Notes: generated by a model not told the origin, from the sequence alone. A stretch of 35,604 nt of DNA from Methanobrevibacter sp. (GCF_015062935.1 NZ_SUTM01000025.1:1-35604); one strand, 5' to 3'; numbered from the stretch's first letter, positions 1-8,900 are shown. Made by a program: numbers and translations.

Positions 1-284
1 AGGAAAATTAGAAAAGAAAAAAATTATGCTCCAAAAAATTAAGTTTGATCCAAATCACTTAAGTTTTTGAAAGAGCCGGAAAAAATTAAAAAAATTACTA
101 ATAAAATCTAAATTTAAAATCACCAGAACACATTAAATTCTTCATACTATAAACAAAACTAAATTTCAATCATATTTTTAATTTTAGAATAAATATTATT
201 ATATATAATTATTTTTATAAATCTATAATATAATATTAAAAATTAGAATAGTTTAACTTTTAAATTAATAAACAAAGTGAGAAT
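1..284. other. AT-rich region upstream of the YhgE-like gene
   Basis: This stretch is very AT-rich and carries no complete gene that I can support. Two plus-strand frames are open from the window edge. One stops at 40-42 and the other, 22 codons long, at 68-70; either could be the tail of a gene that begins outside the window, but neither tail is recognisable. The rest, about 71-276, is presumably the promoter region of the next gene. It contains TATA-like runs near 195-240, too degenerate in this base composition to assign. A GTGAG ribosome-binding-like element lies just before the ATG at 285. Confidence 0.4.
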
Positions 285-2123
285 ATGGGTAGTAAAGATA
301 TAGGCAATATTGTCGAGATAATGAAAAACGATTTCAAATCAGCATTTTCAAATCCTATTGTAACCCTTGTTTTGATTGGAATAATTATTCTCCCATCCCT
401 TTATGCTCTTTTAAATATACAAGCATGCTGGGACCCTTATGGAAATACGGGGAATGTAGAATTTGCAATTGCCAATCTGGATAATGGTTCCACATTTAAT
501 GATATAAACATCAATGTTGGAAATGAACTTGTTAAAGATTTGAAGAAAAATGACAAATTCAAATGGACATTTGTTACAGAAGATGAACTGCGAGATGGAG
601 TTCATAGCGGGAAGTATTATGCGGGTATAGTAATACCCAAAAATCTATCGTCGAATGTTGTTTCGATTTCCGGAGATGATCCTAAACAAGCAGAATTGGA
701 ATATGTCGTGAATGTAAAATCCAATCCGGTAGCTACCAAATTAACAGATACCGGTGCGAATACTGTTTATACAACACTTAATGCAAAAATTATTCAAATT
801 ATTAACCTTGCGGCATATGGAAAACTTGGAGAGTTACAGGAAGGTCTTGCAGCTGGTGCAAGCCAACTAGCCAGTGGTGGAGGTCAACTTCAAGCAGGTG
901 CTGCGCAAGTTTCATCTGGTGCAAGTCAGGTTTCATCAGGTGTTGGCCAAGTCCAAGATGGAGCTAGTCAAGTTAAAGACGGTGCTAGTCAGGTCCAACA
1001 GGGAAAAAGTGCAGTTGAACAAGGTGCAAGCCAAGTACAACAAGGTTCCAGTGCAGTTCAACAAGGTGCAAGCCAAGTACAACAAGGTTCTGAAGAATTA
1101 GACTCTGCAGTAGACTCATCTTTAATTCCGGACGGCCCTGTGAAAGAGTATATTGACAGTACTTCGGAACTGGCAAAGGGAACCGGCAAAGTAGCTGATG
1201 GGTCAAGCCAAGTTGCTCAAGGTGCCAGTGACCTAGCAGACGGTTCCGTGAAATTAGCTGATGGGTCAAGTCAAGTTGCCGGAGGAGCAAGTGACCTAGC
1301 AGACGGTTCAGTACAGTTAGCCGAAGGTTCATTAAGTCTTGCAGCAGGTGCAGAATTACTTGGAAATTCAGCTGCACAAGCATTATTTACTGCAGCAGGT
1401 TCACTTGGAGCAACAGCAAATGAACTTTCAGCAATTACAGGTATCAACGAAACACTCCTTGGAGATTACTTCTTCTCACCAGTTAAACTAGATAGAAATG
1501 AAGTATTTTCAGTACCTGACTACGGATCCAATGTAGCGCCATTTTATATTGTATTGTCCATGTGGGTTGGTGCTTTAATTACCTGTGTGATGATAGAACC
1601 TAAATCAAGTATAGGAACCAAATATTCTCCATTTGAAATGTATTCAGGTAAATTATTAATTTACATAGTTTTGAGCATGTTGCAGGCTTGTGTAACAATT
1701 ATTGGAGCTTATCTTTTAGGAGTTCATGTAGATAATTATCCATTGTTTATATTTTCATCGATACTGGTATCGGTAGTGTTCATGATTCTGGTATATTCAG
1801 TGATTTCGGCAATAGGAACCGTTGGAAAAGGAGCTATAGTAGTTCTTTTGGTTCTTCAAATTTCAGCAACAGGAGGAATATATCCTATTGAAATCATGCA
1901 TAAATTCTTCCAAACATTATACCCATATATGCCAATGACATATGCAATTAAACTGATACGGGAAGCACAGTTAGGTGTTGTCTGGTCAAATTACTGGCCA
2001 GCATTAGCTATTCTTTTAGCAATTGGTATAATAACAGTTATCGTTGCAGTAGCAATTAAGGAAAAAGCAGATAAAAGGTCAAAATTCTTTGAAGAAAAAT
2101 TGGAGGAAAGTGGATTATTTTAG
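285..2123 (+). CDS. YhgE/Pip-family membrane protein
   Basis: This 612-residue protein has the YhgE/Pip layout. One N-terminal membrane helix (about residues 22-43) is followed by a large outer domain, and then by a block of about five membrane helices (about 414-590) resembling ABC-2-type permeases. Between about 187 and 360 the outer domain contains repeated Gly-Ala-Ser-x-Val/Leu heptads (such as GASQVQQ and GASDLADGS), the LxxG-by-heptad pattern typical of this family and expected to form a long helical rod. In bacteria the family includes the phage receptor Pip, and relatives are linked to type VII secretion; the archaeal role is unknown. The start is the ATG after GTGAG at about 277. The next gene encodes a secreted adhesin, so a role in surface protein handling is possible but is only inference. 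A terminator hairpin follows the stop. Confidence 0.85.
   Translation: MGSKDIGNIVEIMKNDFKSAFSNPIVTLVLIGIIILPSLYALLNIQACWDPYGNTGNVEFAIANLDNGSTFNDININVGNELVKDLKKNDKFKWTFVTEDELRDGVHSGKYYAGIVIPKNLSSNVVSISGDDPKQAELEYVVNVKSNPVATKLTDTGANTVYTTLNAKIIQIINLAAYGKLGELQEGLAAGASQLASGGGQLQAGAAQVSSGASQVSSGVGQVQDGASQVKDGASQVQQGKSAVEQGASQVQQGSSAVQQGASQVQQGSEELDSAVDSSLIPDGPVKEYIDSTSELAKGTGKVADGSSQVAQGASDLADGSVKLADGSSQVAGGASDLADGSVQLAEGSLSLAAGAELLGNSAAQALFTAAGSLGATANELSAITGINETLLGDYFFSPVKLDRNEVFSVPDYGSNVAPFYIVLSMWVGALITCVMIEPKSSIGTKYSPFEMYSGKLLIYIVLSMLQACVTIIGAYLLGVHVDNYPLFIFSSILVSVVFMILVYSVISAIGTVGKGAIVVLLVLQISATGGIYPIEIMHKFFQTLYPYMPMTYAIKLIREAQLGVVWSNYWPALAILLAIGIITVIVAVAIKEKADKRSKFFEEKLEESGLF
1020..1318 (+). 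repeat. Tandem repeats coding the heptad rod
   Basis: Short in-frame tandem repeats lie inside the YhgE-like gene. A 29-bp segment at 1020-1048 recurs exactly at 1062-1090, a period of 42 bp or two heptads. A second set has a 63-bp period: the segment starting at 1192 recurs from 1255, and the shared core near 1226-1245 recurs near 1289-1308. Both periods are multiples of 21 bp, so gain or loss of units would keep the frame and only change the length of the rod. Confidence 0.8.
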
Positions 2124-2152
2124 AAGTTATTTATTAACTTCTAATTATTTTT
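2121..2152 (+). terminator. Hairpin terminator after the YhgE-like gene
   Basis: A perfect 9-bp stem (2121-2129 pairing with 2135-2143) with a 5-base loop begins at the stop codon of the YhgE-like gene and is followed by a T-rich run. It separates this gene from the adhesin gene, whose ATG lies 58 bases past the stop. Confidence 0.7.
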
Positions 2153-2180
2153 AAAAAAAATAAACACGGAGCTAAATAAA

Positions 2181-3677
2181 ATGAAAAAAAAGTTATTTAT
2201 TATACTATTAGTTGCTTGCATATTATTTAGCGTTTCAGGCGTTTTTGCCGCTGACATCAATGATACTTCAATATCCAGTGATGAAAGTAATATAAACAAT
2301 TTAGAAGCAATTAATAACAATGAAAATCAACCTTTAGGAAATGTCACTGATTTAATCGGCGATGAGGATAACGGAACATTCACAGCATTGCAATTGAAAA
2401 TCAGTCTTGCTAAAGATGGAAGCGAAATAAATTTAACCAGAGATTACAAGTACAACGATGATTTTAAACTAACCACTGGAATTTTCATCAATAAAGACAT
2501 AACTATAAACGGTAACGGCCATGTCATTGACGCAATGGGCAAATCAAGAATTTTCAATATAAACTATGGAAACGGATTATCATTCCACAAGGTTATTTTG
2601 AATAATATCACCTTTAAAAACGGTAATGCCAAAATCTATGGTGGTGCAATATTAAACTTTGCAGATTTAACAATTGATAACTGTTATTTTACAAACAATA
2701 ATGCAGGCACTGCCGGTGGAGCTGTAAATTCATTAGGAGCTTTAACTTTAAAAAATTCAAAATTCAATAAGAATTCTGCAGGGGGAGATGCCGGAGCGGT
2801 TTTCTCACTAACACTTAAAAAAGGTCCACAGTTCTATTACAATTATTTTGAAGGCAAAAATGCAACTGATGATGTTAACCTTTTATTAGGTATTGCAATG
2901 CAAGCAGCCCTTGAACATGGAAAAGACACCATAACCAACTGTGTATTTACCAACAACATAGCTAACGGTCGTGGCGGAGGAGCGGTTTATGCATACTCCC
3001 ATATAGATATAAATTCATGTACATTCAATTCAAATAAGGCCAGTGAAAAAGGAGGTGCCGTATTTGGATGTAAAGACCTATTTATTAAAAATTCAAAATT
3101 TAATAAAAATCAGGTTTCAATGTATGGTGGAGCAGTCTATTTCAAATGCCATGAGCAAACAGGACATTACGAAAACGGCAAATGGGTTTCCAGCGTTAAA
3201 TATTACACAAATTCAATTGAAGGATCAACTTTTGCAAACAATGTTGCAGGTGAAAGAGGGGGAGCAATCTACGGGTTCAGAACTTCCGACTCAGATAAAG
3301 TTCATTGCGCTAAAGCTGTGAAATGTACTTTTAGTGATAATAAAGCTCCAAAAGGTAAAGATATCTATGGCGGAACAGTTAAAAATTGTGTTTATAAAAA
3401 TACAAAAATCGCCTTAAAAACAGCTACTGTTAAAAAATCAGCTAAAAAACTAACCTTACAAGCAACACTCAAAAAAGGTTCATCACCACTTAAAAGCAAA
3501 CAGGTTACTTTCAAATTTAATGGAAAAACCTATAAAGCAAAAACCAACTCCAAAGGTATTGCAAAAGTTACCATTAAACAAAGTATCTTGAATAAGCTTA
3601 AAGTGGGCAAAACCATCAAATATCAAGCTAAATACAGTAGTTTTATTGCTAAAAAAACTGCAAAAGTTAAAAAGTAA
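2181..3677 (+). CDS. Secreted beta-helix adhesin-like protein
   Basis: This 498-residue protein begins with a clear signal peptide (about residues 1-23, a lysine-rich start then a hydrophobic core ending VFA). Residues about 85-400 carry the parallel beta-helix pattern of archaeal and bacterial adhesin-like proteins: repeated short turns of the type GGA(I/V) followed by NCxF or NSxF and NN or NxA. The last 90 residues look like a small basic Ig-like domain, with a TYKAKTNSKGIAKVT-type motif also found in the larger wall protein at 31214. There is no C-terminal membrane helix, so it may be held at the wall by the basic C-terminal domain. The ATG at 2181 is preceded by GGAG at 2168-2171. It is one of three or four surface proteins in the window; its ligand cannot be told from sequence. 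Confidence 0.85.
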   Translation: MKKKLFIILLVACILFSVSGVFAADINDTSISSDESNINNLEAINNNENQPLGNVTDLIGDEDNGTFTALQLKISLAKDGSEINLTRDYKYNDDFKLTTGIFINKDITINGNGHVIDAMGKSRIFNINYGNGLSFHKVILNNITFKNGNAKIYGGAILNFADLTIDNCYFTNNNAGTAGGAVNSLGALTLKNSKFNKNSAGGDAGAVFSLTLKKGPQFYYNYFEGKNATDDVNLLLGIAMQAALEHGKDTITNCVFTNNIANGRGGGAVYAYSHIDINSCTFNSNKASEKGGAVFGCKDLFIKNSKFNKNQVSMYGGAVYFKCHEQTGHYENGKWVSSVKYYTNSIEGSTFANNVAGERGGAIYGFRTSDSDKVHCAKAVKCTFSDNKAPKGKDIYGGTVKNCVYKNTKIALKTATVKKSAKKLTLQATLKKGSSPLKSKQVTFKFNGKTYKAKTNSKGIAKVTIKQSILNKLKVGKTIKYQAKYSSFIAKKTAKVKK

Positions 3678-3705
3678 ATGCACAAGCATTTACTATTTTT
3701 ATTTT
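3673..3705 (+). terminator. Hairpin terminator after the beta-helix adhesin
   Basis: A perfect 9-bp stem (3673-3681 with 3686-3694) and 4-base loop overlap the stop codon and run into a T-rich tract. This has the form of an intrinsic terminator. Confidence 0.75.
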
Positions 3706-3861
3706 ATACATATTCTATTTTTTACTAATATACCCCTATTTTTAAAAAAAAATGACACATATTAAATATAATCCCAATAGAAAAATAATATTATATTAAA
3801 TTTATTTTACTAGAAAAAACTATACGGAATATAGATTGTTTATAAAGTCGGGTGATTAAAT

Positions 3862-5457
3862 ATGGATAAAGAAACCAAACAGCGTTTGGGTGAAATTAGA
3901 GCTGCCCTAAAAAAATATGGTTTTGATAAAATTTTAGGCCAAACGGCAAAAAATAAAATTCGTTCAAAAGATGATGATGAAGCAGATAATCTTTTATTAG
4001 ATGATGAAACACCAGTTAAATTAAGACTGATGCTTCAGGAATTAGGAACCACATTCATTAAATTAGGTCAACTGTTAAGCACTAGACCTGATGTTGTCGG
4101 TGAAAGAATAGCAAACGAATTAGCTAATTTACAGGATGATAATCCTGCAATAAGCTATGAACAAGTCAAAAAAATTGTTGAAAGAGAACTTCATGGCAAT
4201 ATCGATGAACTGTTTGAAGACTTTTCCCACGACCACCTGGCAACCGCATCAATAGGTCAGGTTCATGAAGCCAAACTGATAACCGGTGAGAGAGTTGCAG
4301 TTAAAATCCAGAAAGAAGGAATTACAGATAAGATTGATCTTGATTTAAGGATATTGAAATTTATAGCCGCTCGTGCGGACAGATTAAGTGAAAAGGTTAG
4401 AAAAATAAACTTGCCCGGAATAATGGATGAGTTTGACCGTTCCATTCACAAGGAAATTGATTACAATAATGAATTCATGAACATGCAACGCATTGAAATG
4501 AATTTTATTGACGACCCAAAGGTCCATATTCCCGCTACATATGACAGATATTGCTCCTCAAAAGTTTTAACAATGGAGTTCATAGACGGTACAAAGTTAA
4601 ATGATGTCTATGCAAGTACAGGAGATGAATTTGACAAGAAACTTTTAGCAAAAACTGTCCTCGATTCATATCTTCAACAGCTGTTCATTGACGGATTTTT
4701 CCATGGAGACCCACACCCAGGCAACATCATGATTTTAGAGGACAATGTATTGTGCTATCTTGATTTGGGCATGATGGGATTCTTTGATGAAAAATTCAAA
4801 CGTGACCTTTCCGAAGTAATGCTGCTGTTTGTAGACCAGGACGTTGACGGATTGATAAATCAATTAATGTACATGGACATCCTTGATTATGACATTGATA
4901 CAACTACTTTAAGAAGAGACCTGAATGACTTGTTTGGAAGATATTTCGGTGTACAGCTCAACCGTTTCGATGGAGTCTTAGAAGCACTGCTTAACCTAAT
5001 GCAAGAGTATGGAGTCATTCTTCCAAATGAAGTTGTTACAATGGCAAGAGGCCTGTCAATGATTGAAGCTACCGCACACAATCTCGATCCTGAAATTGAT
5101 GTATTCGCATCAATTAAACCTGTTGCAGCTCAAATTGCAAAACAGAGACTCAGTCCAAAAAGATATATAAAAAGCAAAAAAAGCAGTGCAATCCTTTATG
5201 GACATATGATTCAGGCATTGCCAAAACTTCTTACAAAAACAATCCACAAGATTGAAAATGAAGAGCTGCAATTCAGATTTGAAGTCGACATTACCGACAA
5301 GGTTTCAATTATAGCATTAATCTCAGCACTCATAATCGGTTCTTCAGTTGTTTCTTTCGGACCCAGAGTATTCGACATGCCAGTAATCTCATTAATAGGT
5401 TATATAATAGCCATAATCTTAAGTATTATCGGCATGAGAAAATTTGTTTTAAAATAG
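3862..5457 (+). CDS. ABC1/UbiB (AarF-type) kinase-like protein
   Basis: This 531-residue protein belongs to the ABC1/UbiB atypical kinase family. Visible landmarks in order are the family-specific KxGQ motif (K67-Q70, in a FIKLGQLLSTRPD context), the nucleotide-binding AVKIQ lysine strand, the catalytic loop HGDPHPGN (H281-N288), and the metal-binding DLG (D301). Two hydrophobic segments at the C-terminus (about 470-530) suggest a membrane anchor, as in UbiB and ADCK proteins. Bacterial and mitochondrial relatives support isoprenoid quinone biosynthesis. These methanogens are not known to make ubiquinone, so the substrate here is unclear; another isoprenoid or lipid process is a reasonable guess. 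The ATG is preceded by GGGTGATT, a strong archaeal ribosome binding site. The gene stands alone and ends at a terminator. Confidence 0.92.
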   Translation: MDKETKQRLGEIRAALKKYGFDKILGQTAKNKIRSKDDDEADNLLLDDETPVKLRLMLQELGTTFIKLGQLLSTRPDVVGERIANELANLQDDNPAISYEQVKKIVERELHGNIDELFEDFSHDHLATASIGQVHEAKLITGERVAVKIQKEGITDKIDLDLRILKFIAARADRLSEKVRKINLPGIMDEFDRSIHKEIDYNNEFMNMQRIEMNFIDDPKVHIPATYDRYCSSKVLTMEFIDGTKLNDVYASTGDEFDKKLLAKTVLDSYLQQLFIDGFFHGDPHPGNIMILEDNVLCYLDLGMMGFFDEKFKRDLSEVMLLFVDQDVDGLINQLMYMDILDYDIDTTTLRRDLNDLFGRYFGVQLNRFDGVLEALLNLMQEYGVILPNEVVTMARGLSMIEATAHNLDPEIDVFASIKPVAAQIAKQRLSPKRYIKSKKSSAILYGHMIQALPKLLTKTIHKIENEELQFRFEVDITDKVSIIALISALIIGSSVVSFGPRVFDMPVISLIGYIIAIILSIIGMRKFVLK

Positions 5458-5467
5458 ATTTAAACAA

Positions 5468-5500
5468 TTGAGGATTAATTTCCTCAACACTTATTTTTTT
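5468..5500 (+). terminator. Hairpin terminator after the UbiB-like gene
   Basis: A 7-bp perfect stem (5468-5474 with 5481-5487) with a 6-base loop lies just past the stop codon and is followed by a T tract at 5491-5500. Confidence 0.7.
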
Positions 5501-5599
5501 AAGAACCCAATTTAATTATTTTTCTACCTTTTTTTTAACCCTATTTAATTAAAACCATTGAAAATTAATATTTTTTTCAACTACAATAGTAAGTATAAT

Positions 5600-5621
5600 A
5601 TATTTGTTAAGATACAAATAT
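5600..5621. promoter_or_regulatory. Inverted repeat upstream of tfrB, possible operator
   Basis: The half-sites ATATTTGT (5600-5607) and ACAAATAT (5614-5621) form a perfect 8-bp inverted repeat with a 6-base spacer, about 44 bases before the tfrB start. An AT-rich TATA-like run (about 5621-5630) lies immediately downstream. The placement suits a regulator site bordering the promoter. In AT-rich DNA short palindromes can occur by chance, so this is tentative. Confidence 0.35.
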
Positions 5622-5664
5622 TATATTATAATGTTTTATAAGCTTTTGATAATATTGGAGGGAA

Positions 5665-7149
5665 ATGATGATTAAAGTATATGTTTCAAGATTTAACCCT
5701 GAAACTGACAGTGAACCCCATATGGAGTGTTATGAAATAGAGCAAACTCCACACATGAAGGTTCTTGATGCACTGCAAGCTATCAACGACAAGTATGATG
5801 CAGACATCAGTTTTAGAAGCTCTTGTAGAGCAGGCCAATGTGGATCTTGCGGAATTTTATTTAAGGGAAACGGTGCTCTAGCATGTCAGAAAGAAATAAA
5901 AAACGGAGCAATTATTGAACCGCTCAGATTCCCTGTTATTAAAGATTTGATAGTTGACAAATCAAGTATTGAAGCTAAAGTTAAAGATTTGGAATTATCC
6001 CTTCAATGTGACCACACATGCAGTGATGAGCTTGACACAAGCATCACAAAGGCAGATTCTCAAGAAACCAAAAAGGTTAGAAGCTGTATCGAATGTTACT
6101 CATGTTATTCAACTTGTCCTGTTGTCAATATTGCAACAGAAGAATTTGGTGGACCATACTTAATGAGATATGTCCGTAAATTTGAAAGCGATCCGAGAGA
6201 TAATTTTGACAGGCTTAAAGAAGCTTTGGATGAAGGATTATACAAATGTACCAGTTGCGGTAAATGTCTGGCTGTTTGTCCTAAAAACATCAACACCTTT
6301 GGAGATGCAATAGAAAAAATGAGAGCTATTGCAGTTGCTAACGGTTCAGGACCTCTTCCAGAACATGTTGCATTTAAGGAAAACATCTTAAAAACTGGAA
6401 GGTCCGTAAAAACCAATAAAACTCCATTCATAGAAGAAGCTGAAAACAACACCGGTTCAAAAGTTGCATTCTTTACCGGATGTATGGTAGATTATAAATT
6501 CCCTGAAACAGGACATAAACTAGTTAAAATCTTAAAGGAGAATGGAATTGATATTGATGTTCCTGAAGGCCAGGTTTGTTGTGGTTCTCCTCTTTTAAGG
6601 ACTGGTCAAACTGACATAGTTCAAGATTTGGTTGATAAAAACAAGGAAGTCTTTAAGGATTATGATACAGTAATCACAATATGTTCAGGTTGCGGAGCAA
6701 CATTGAAAAATAATCATCCTGATTTTGGCTCCAAACTAAATGTAATGGACATTAGTGAATTTTTAGTTGACAAATTAGATGAATCCAAACTTAACGAAGT
6801 CAATATGACCGTTACATACCATGATCCTTGTCATTTAGGAAGGGGTCAAGGAATTAAAGATGCTCCTCGTGACATCATTGAAAAAATTCCAGGTGTTGAA
6901 TTTAAAGAAATGAAATATCCTTGTCAATGCTGCGGAGCTGGTGGAGGAATCAAATCCGGAAAACCAGATATTGCACTGGATTTATCCAAATCTAAAGCAG
7001 AAATGATTAAAGAAACCGGCGCTGATGCAGTAGTTACAATATGTCCATTTTGTGAGCTGAACCTGCAGGATGGATTGAATGCAATCGGAGAAGAAAATAT
7101 TAAAGCGATGCATATTCTTGAATTATTGAATAAATCTTACGAAGAATAG
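5665..7149 (+). CDS. tfrB: CoM/CoB thiol:fumarate reductase subunit B (TfrB)
   Basis: TfrB is the iron-sulfur subunit of the methanogen fumarate reductase, which uses coenzyme M and coenzyme B thiols to reduce fumarate for the incomplete reductive TCA route and yields the CoM-S-S-CoB heterodisulfide. The 494 residues show the expected fusion. An SdhB-like N-terminus carries a 2Fe-2S site (C54, C59, C62, C74) and two cysteine clusters for Fe4S4 centres (C141/144/147/151 and C195/198/201/205). An HdrB-like C-terminus follows, with two CCG motifs (C305-C306-G307 and C422-C423-G424). The catalytic flavin subunit TfrA is not in the window. Two in-frame ATGs (5665 and 5668) follow a strong GGAGGG at 5657; spacing slightly favours the second. 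It is the first gene of a five-gene run and has a possible operator upstream. Confidence 0.92.
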   Translation: MMIKVYVSRFNPETDSEPHMECYEIEQTPHMKVLDALQAINDKYDADISFRSSCRAGQCGSCGILFKGNGALACQKEIKNGAIIEPLRFPVIKDLIVDKSSIEAKVKDLELSLQCDHTCSDELDTSITKADSQETKKVRSCIECYSCYSTCPVVNIATEEFGGPYLMRYVRKFESDPRDNFDRLKEALDEGLYKCTSCGKCLAVCPKNINTFGDAIEKMRAIAVANGSGPLPEHVAFKENILKTGRSVKTNKTPFIEEAENNTGSKVAFFTGCMVDYKFPETGHKLVKILKENGIDIDVPEGQVCCGSPLLRTGQTDIVQDLVDKNKEVFKDYDTVITICSGCGATLKNNHPDFGSKLNVMDISEFLVDKLDESKLNEVNMTVTYHDPCHLGRGQGIKDAPRDIIEKIPGVEFKEMKYPCQCCGAGGGIKSGKPDIALDLSKSKAEMIKETGADAVVTICPFCELNLQDGLNAIGEENIKAMHILELLNKSYEE

Positions 7150-7164
7150 AACTTAAATTAGGAG

Positions 7165-8073
7165 TTGATTAAAATAGGAGATGCTGCAGTCAGTGAAGAA
7201 AAAGTGGTTGAGACAACTGCAATGAATTCACCTGAAGAAAAATCAGAAGAAAAAAGCGAAAAACAGTCAACTTCTACAAAAAAAGCTAAATCCAAAACTC
7301 AATCCAGAGGAACCGGAAGAGTAAAGCTTGTCCGTGACAAAGAAGACCGAGAAACTAATCTCTTTAAAGAGAATATTTATATTGTTTTTGTCGAGTGTGA
7401 AACTCCGGGAAACATTGGTTTTCTTGCGAGAACAATGGCAAACTTCGGATTGAAAAATTTAGTTTTAATAAATCCTCCAACATTAACAAATGAAGCATTC
7501 TATCAAGCAACACATGGTAAATACATTGTGGAAAATGCAAAAATTTATGCAACTTTAGATGAATTCTATCAGTCACAAAGAATTGATTTTAAGGTTGCTT
7601 CTACAGGAATGGCTGGAGGAAGCTACAATTTATCAAGGATTCCGTTAAGGCCGGAACAGCTTGGTGAATCAATGAATGTTTCAAATAAAATTGCAATTTT
7701 ATTCGGAAGGGAAGGAGATGGACTTTCAAACAAAGAAATCGAAGATTGTGATATCTGCGTGTCCATTCCAACAGACCCAACATATCCTATCATGAATATT
7801 TCACATGCTGCCGCAATAATATTTTATGAACTATTTAAGAATAGGCATGATTTTGGAGTTGAGGGAGTTAATGAAAGCAGTGAATTAGAAAAAGATTATC
7901 TTTTGAAAGACATGAATTCATTAATTGACACTCTGGATATTCCGGAACATAAAAAGAAAAACGGTAAAAAGACTTTTAGAAATATTGTTTCAAGAGCATT
8001 CATTACCGGCAGAGAAGCCCATACTATGAAGGGCATTTTAAGAAGATTGAATAATAAGATTGGTGGACAATGA
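7165..8073 (+). CDS. SpoU/TrmJ-type RNA 2'-O-methyltransferase
   Basis: Residues about 70-230 match the SPOUT (SpoU/TrmH) class and look most like TrmJ, which methylates the 2'-OH of a tRNA anticodon-loop nucleotide with S-adenosylmethionine. The motifs are the N-terminal CETPGNIGFLARTMANFG, the LFGREGDGLS loop, and a C-terminal IPTDPTYPIMNISHAAA stretch that forms the knotted cofactor site. The first 65 or so residues are unusual: low complexity and rich in Glu, Ser and Lys, probably disordered. The start is uncertain. TTG at 7165 directly abuts the GGAG at 7161-7164, which is too close for normal use. The next in-frame candidates are GTG 7204 and ATG 7222, neither with a good ribosome site. 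It follows tfrB by 15 bases and overlaps the next gene by ATGA. Confidence 0.85.
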   Translation: MIKIGDAAVSEEKVVETTAMNSPEEKSEEKSEKQSTSTKKAKSKTQSRGTGRVKLVRDKEDRETNLFKENIYIVFVECETPGNIGFLARTMANFGLKNLVLINPPTLTNEAFYQATHGKYIVENAKIYATLDEFYQSQRIDFKVASTGMAGGSYNLSRIPLRPEQLGESMNVSNKIAILFGREGDGLSNKEIEDCDICVSIPTDPTYPIMNISHAAAIIFYELFKNRHDFGVEGVNESSELEKDYLLKDMNSLIDTLDIPEHKKKNGKKTFRNIVSRAFITGREAHTMKGILRRLNNKIGGQ

Positions 8074-8900
8074 GACGACCTAGATTTGCAGACATAAGCA
8101 TATTTACTTTAAAATACATATTCAATTGGAGATTTTGGATAGCTGAAATTACCAAAAAATCAAAAACATACAGAAGATTAATTGATAAAATGCTTTTTGA
8201 AGAGGATGAAATCGTTGTTATACCAAATACAATAAATATCAATAAGAAAATTGAATCAGAAGGTTCTGAATTCTTACCTACACAGATTATTAAAGATGTT
8301 ATTAAAAGATGCGACGATATTGTAATTATGAATTCCTGTCTGTGCAGAACCTCAAACGGCTGTGAAGATTACCCCCAAGATATAGGATGTATCTTCCTTG
8401 GCCCAACTTCCAGAAAAATTCCAGCACATATTGGGAAAAAAGCAACTGTTGAAGAAGCACTTGCACATGTTGATAAAGCAGATGCAGCTGGATTAAGCCA
8501 TATCATAGGAAGAAATAAAATTGATACCGTTTGGATGAATGTAAGGCCGGGAAAAGGACTATTAACAATTTGTCACTGCTGTCCTTGCTGCTGTTTATGG
8601 AAAGTACATCCTAATTTAGATTATTCAATTAGTGACAAACTGGAAAAACTCGATGGAGTGACTGTGAAACTCCATGAAGACAAATGCAAACTATGTAAAA
8701 AATGTTTAATGGAAGTTTGCATGTTCAAAGCAATAGATTTAGTGGACAATAAAATTACAATTGATTACGACATATGCAGAGGATGCGGACTTTGCGTAAA
8801 TGCATGCAAATTCGATGCAATTACCATTGATTATACTGCTGAAACTATTGATAATGTAGTCAATAGAATGGACAATTTACTTGAAATTAGAGAATTTTAA
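8070..8900 (+). CDS. Cysteine-rich 4Fe-4S ferredoxin-domain protein
   Basis: This is a 276-residue protein of unassigned function. The C-terminal quarter contains two ferredoxin-like cysteine clusters, CxxCxxCxxxxC (in CKLCKKCLMEVC) and CxxCxxCxxxC (in CRGCGLCVNAC); neither last cysteine is followed by the usual proline. The middle has two further cysteine groups. One is around the SCLCRTSNGC segment; the other is a remarkable run, CHCCPCCC, at residues 168-175, so more than two metal centres are possible. The N-terminus is basic and aromatic without a signal peptide, so it is probably cytoplasmic. The start codon overlaps the stop of the methyltransferase gene (ATGA), so translation is probably coupled. 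A redox or electron-transfer role fits the cysteines, but the partner and reaction cannot be read from the sequence. Confidence 0.75.
   Translation: MRRPRFADISIFTLKYIFNWRFWIAEITKKSKTYRRLIDKMLFEEDEIVVIPNTININKKIESEGSEFLPTQIIKDVIKRCDDIVIMNSCLCRTSNGCEDYPQDIGCIFLGPTSRKIPAHIGKKATVEEALAHVDKADAAGLSHIIGRNKIDTVWMNVRPGKGLLTICHCCPCCCLWKVHPNLDYSISDKLEKLDGVTVKLHEDKCKLCKKCLMEVCMFKAIDLVDNKITIDYDICRGCGLCVNACKFDAITIDYTAETIDNVVNRMDNLLEIREF

Noticed and set aside
1-70. Possible C-terminal tail of an upstream gene in either of two open frames
   Set aside because: Too short and unrecognisable; it cannot be decided which frame, if any, is coded.
985-1383. Minus-strand Leu-rich open frame opposite the YhgE-like heptad repeats
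   Set aside because: It is the reverse complement of low-complexity repeat coding DNA, with no ribosome site and no recognisable protein.
7181-7225. ATG at 7181 preceded by a ribosome-like AGGAG, as a possible start of the methyltransferase
   Set aside because: It is out of frame and reaches a stop after 14 codons.
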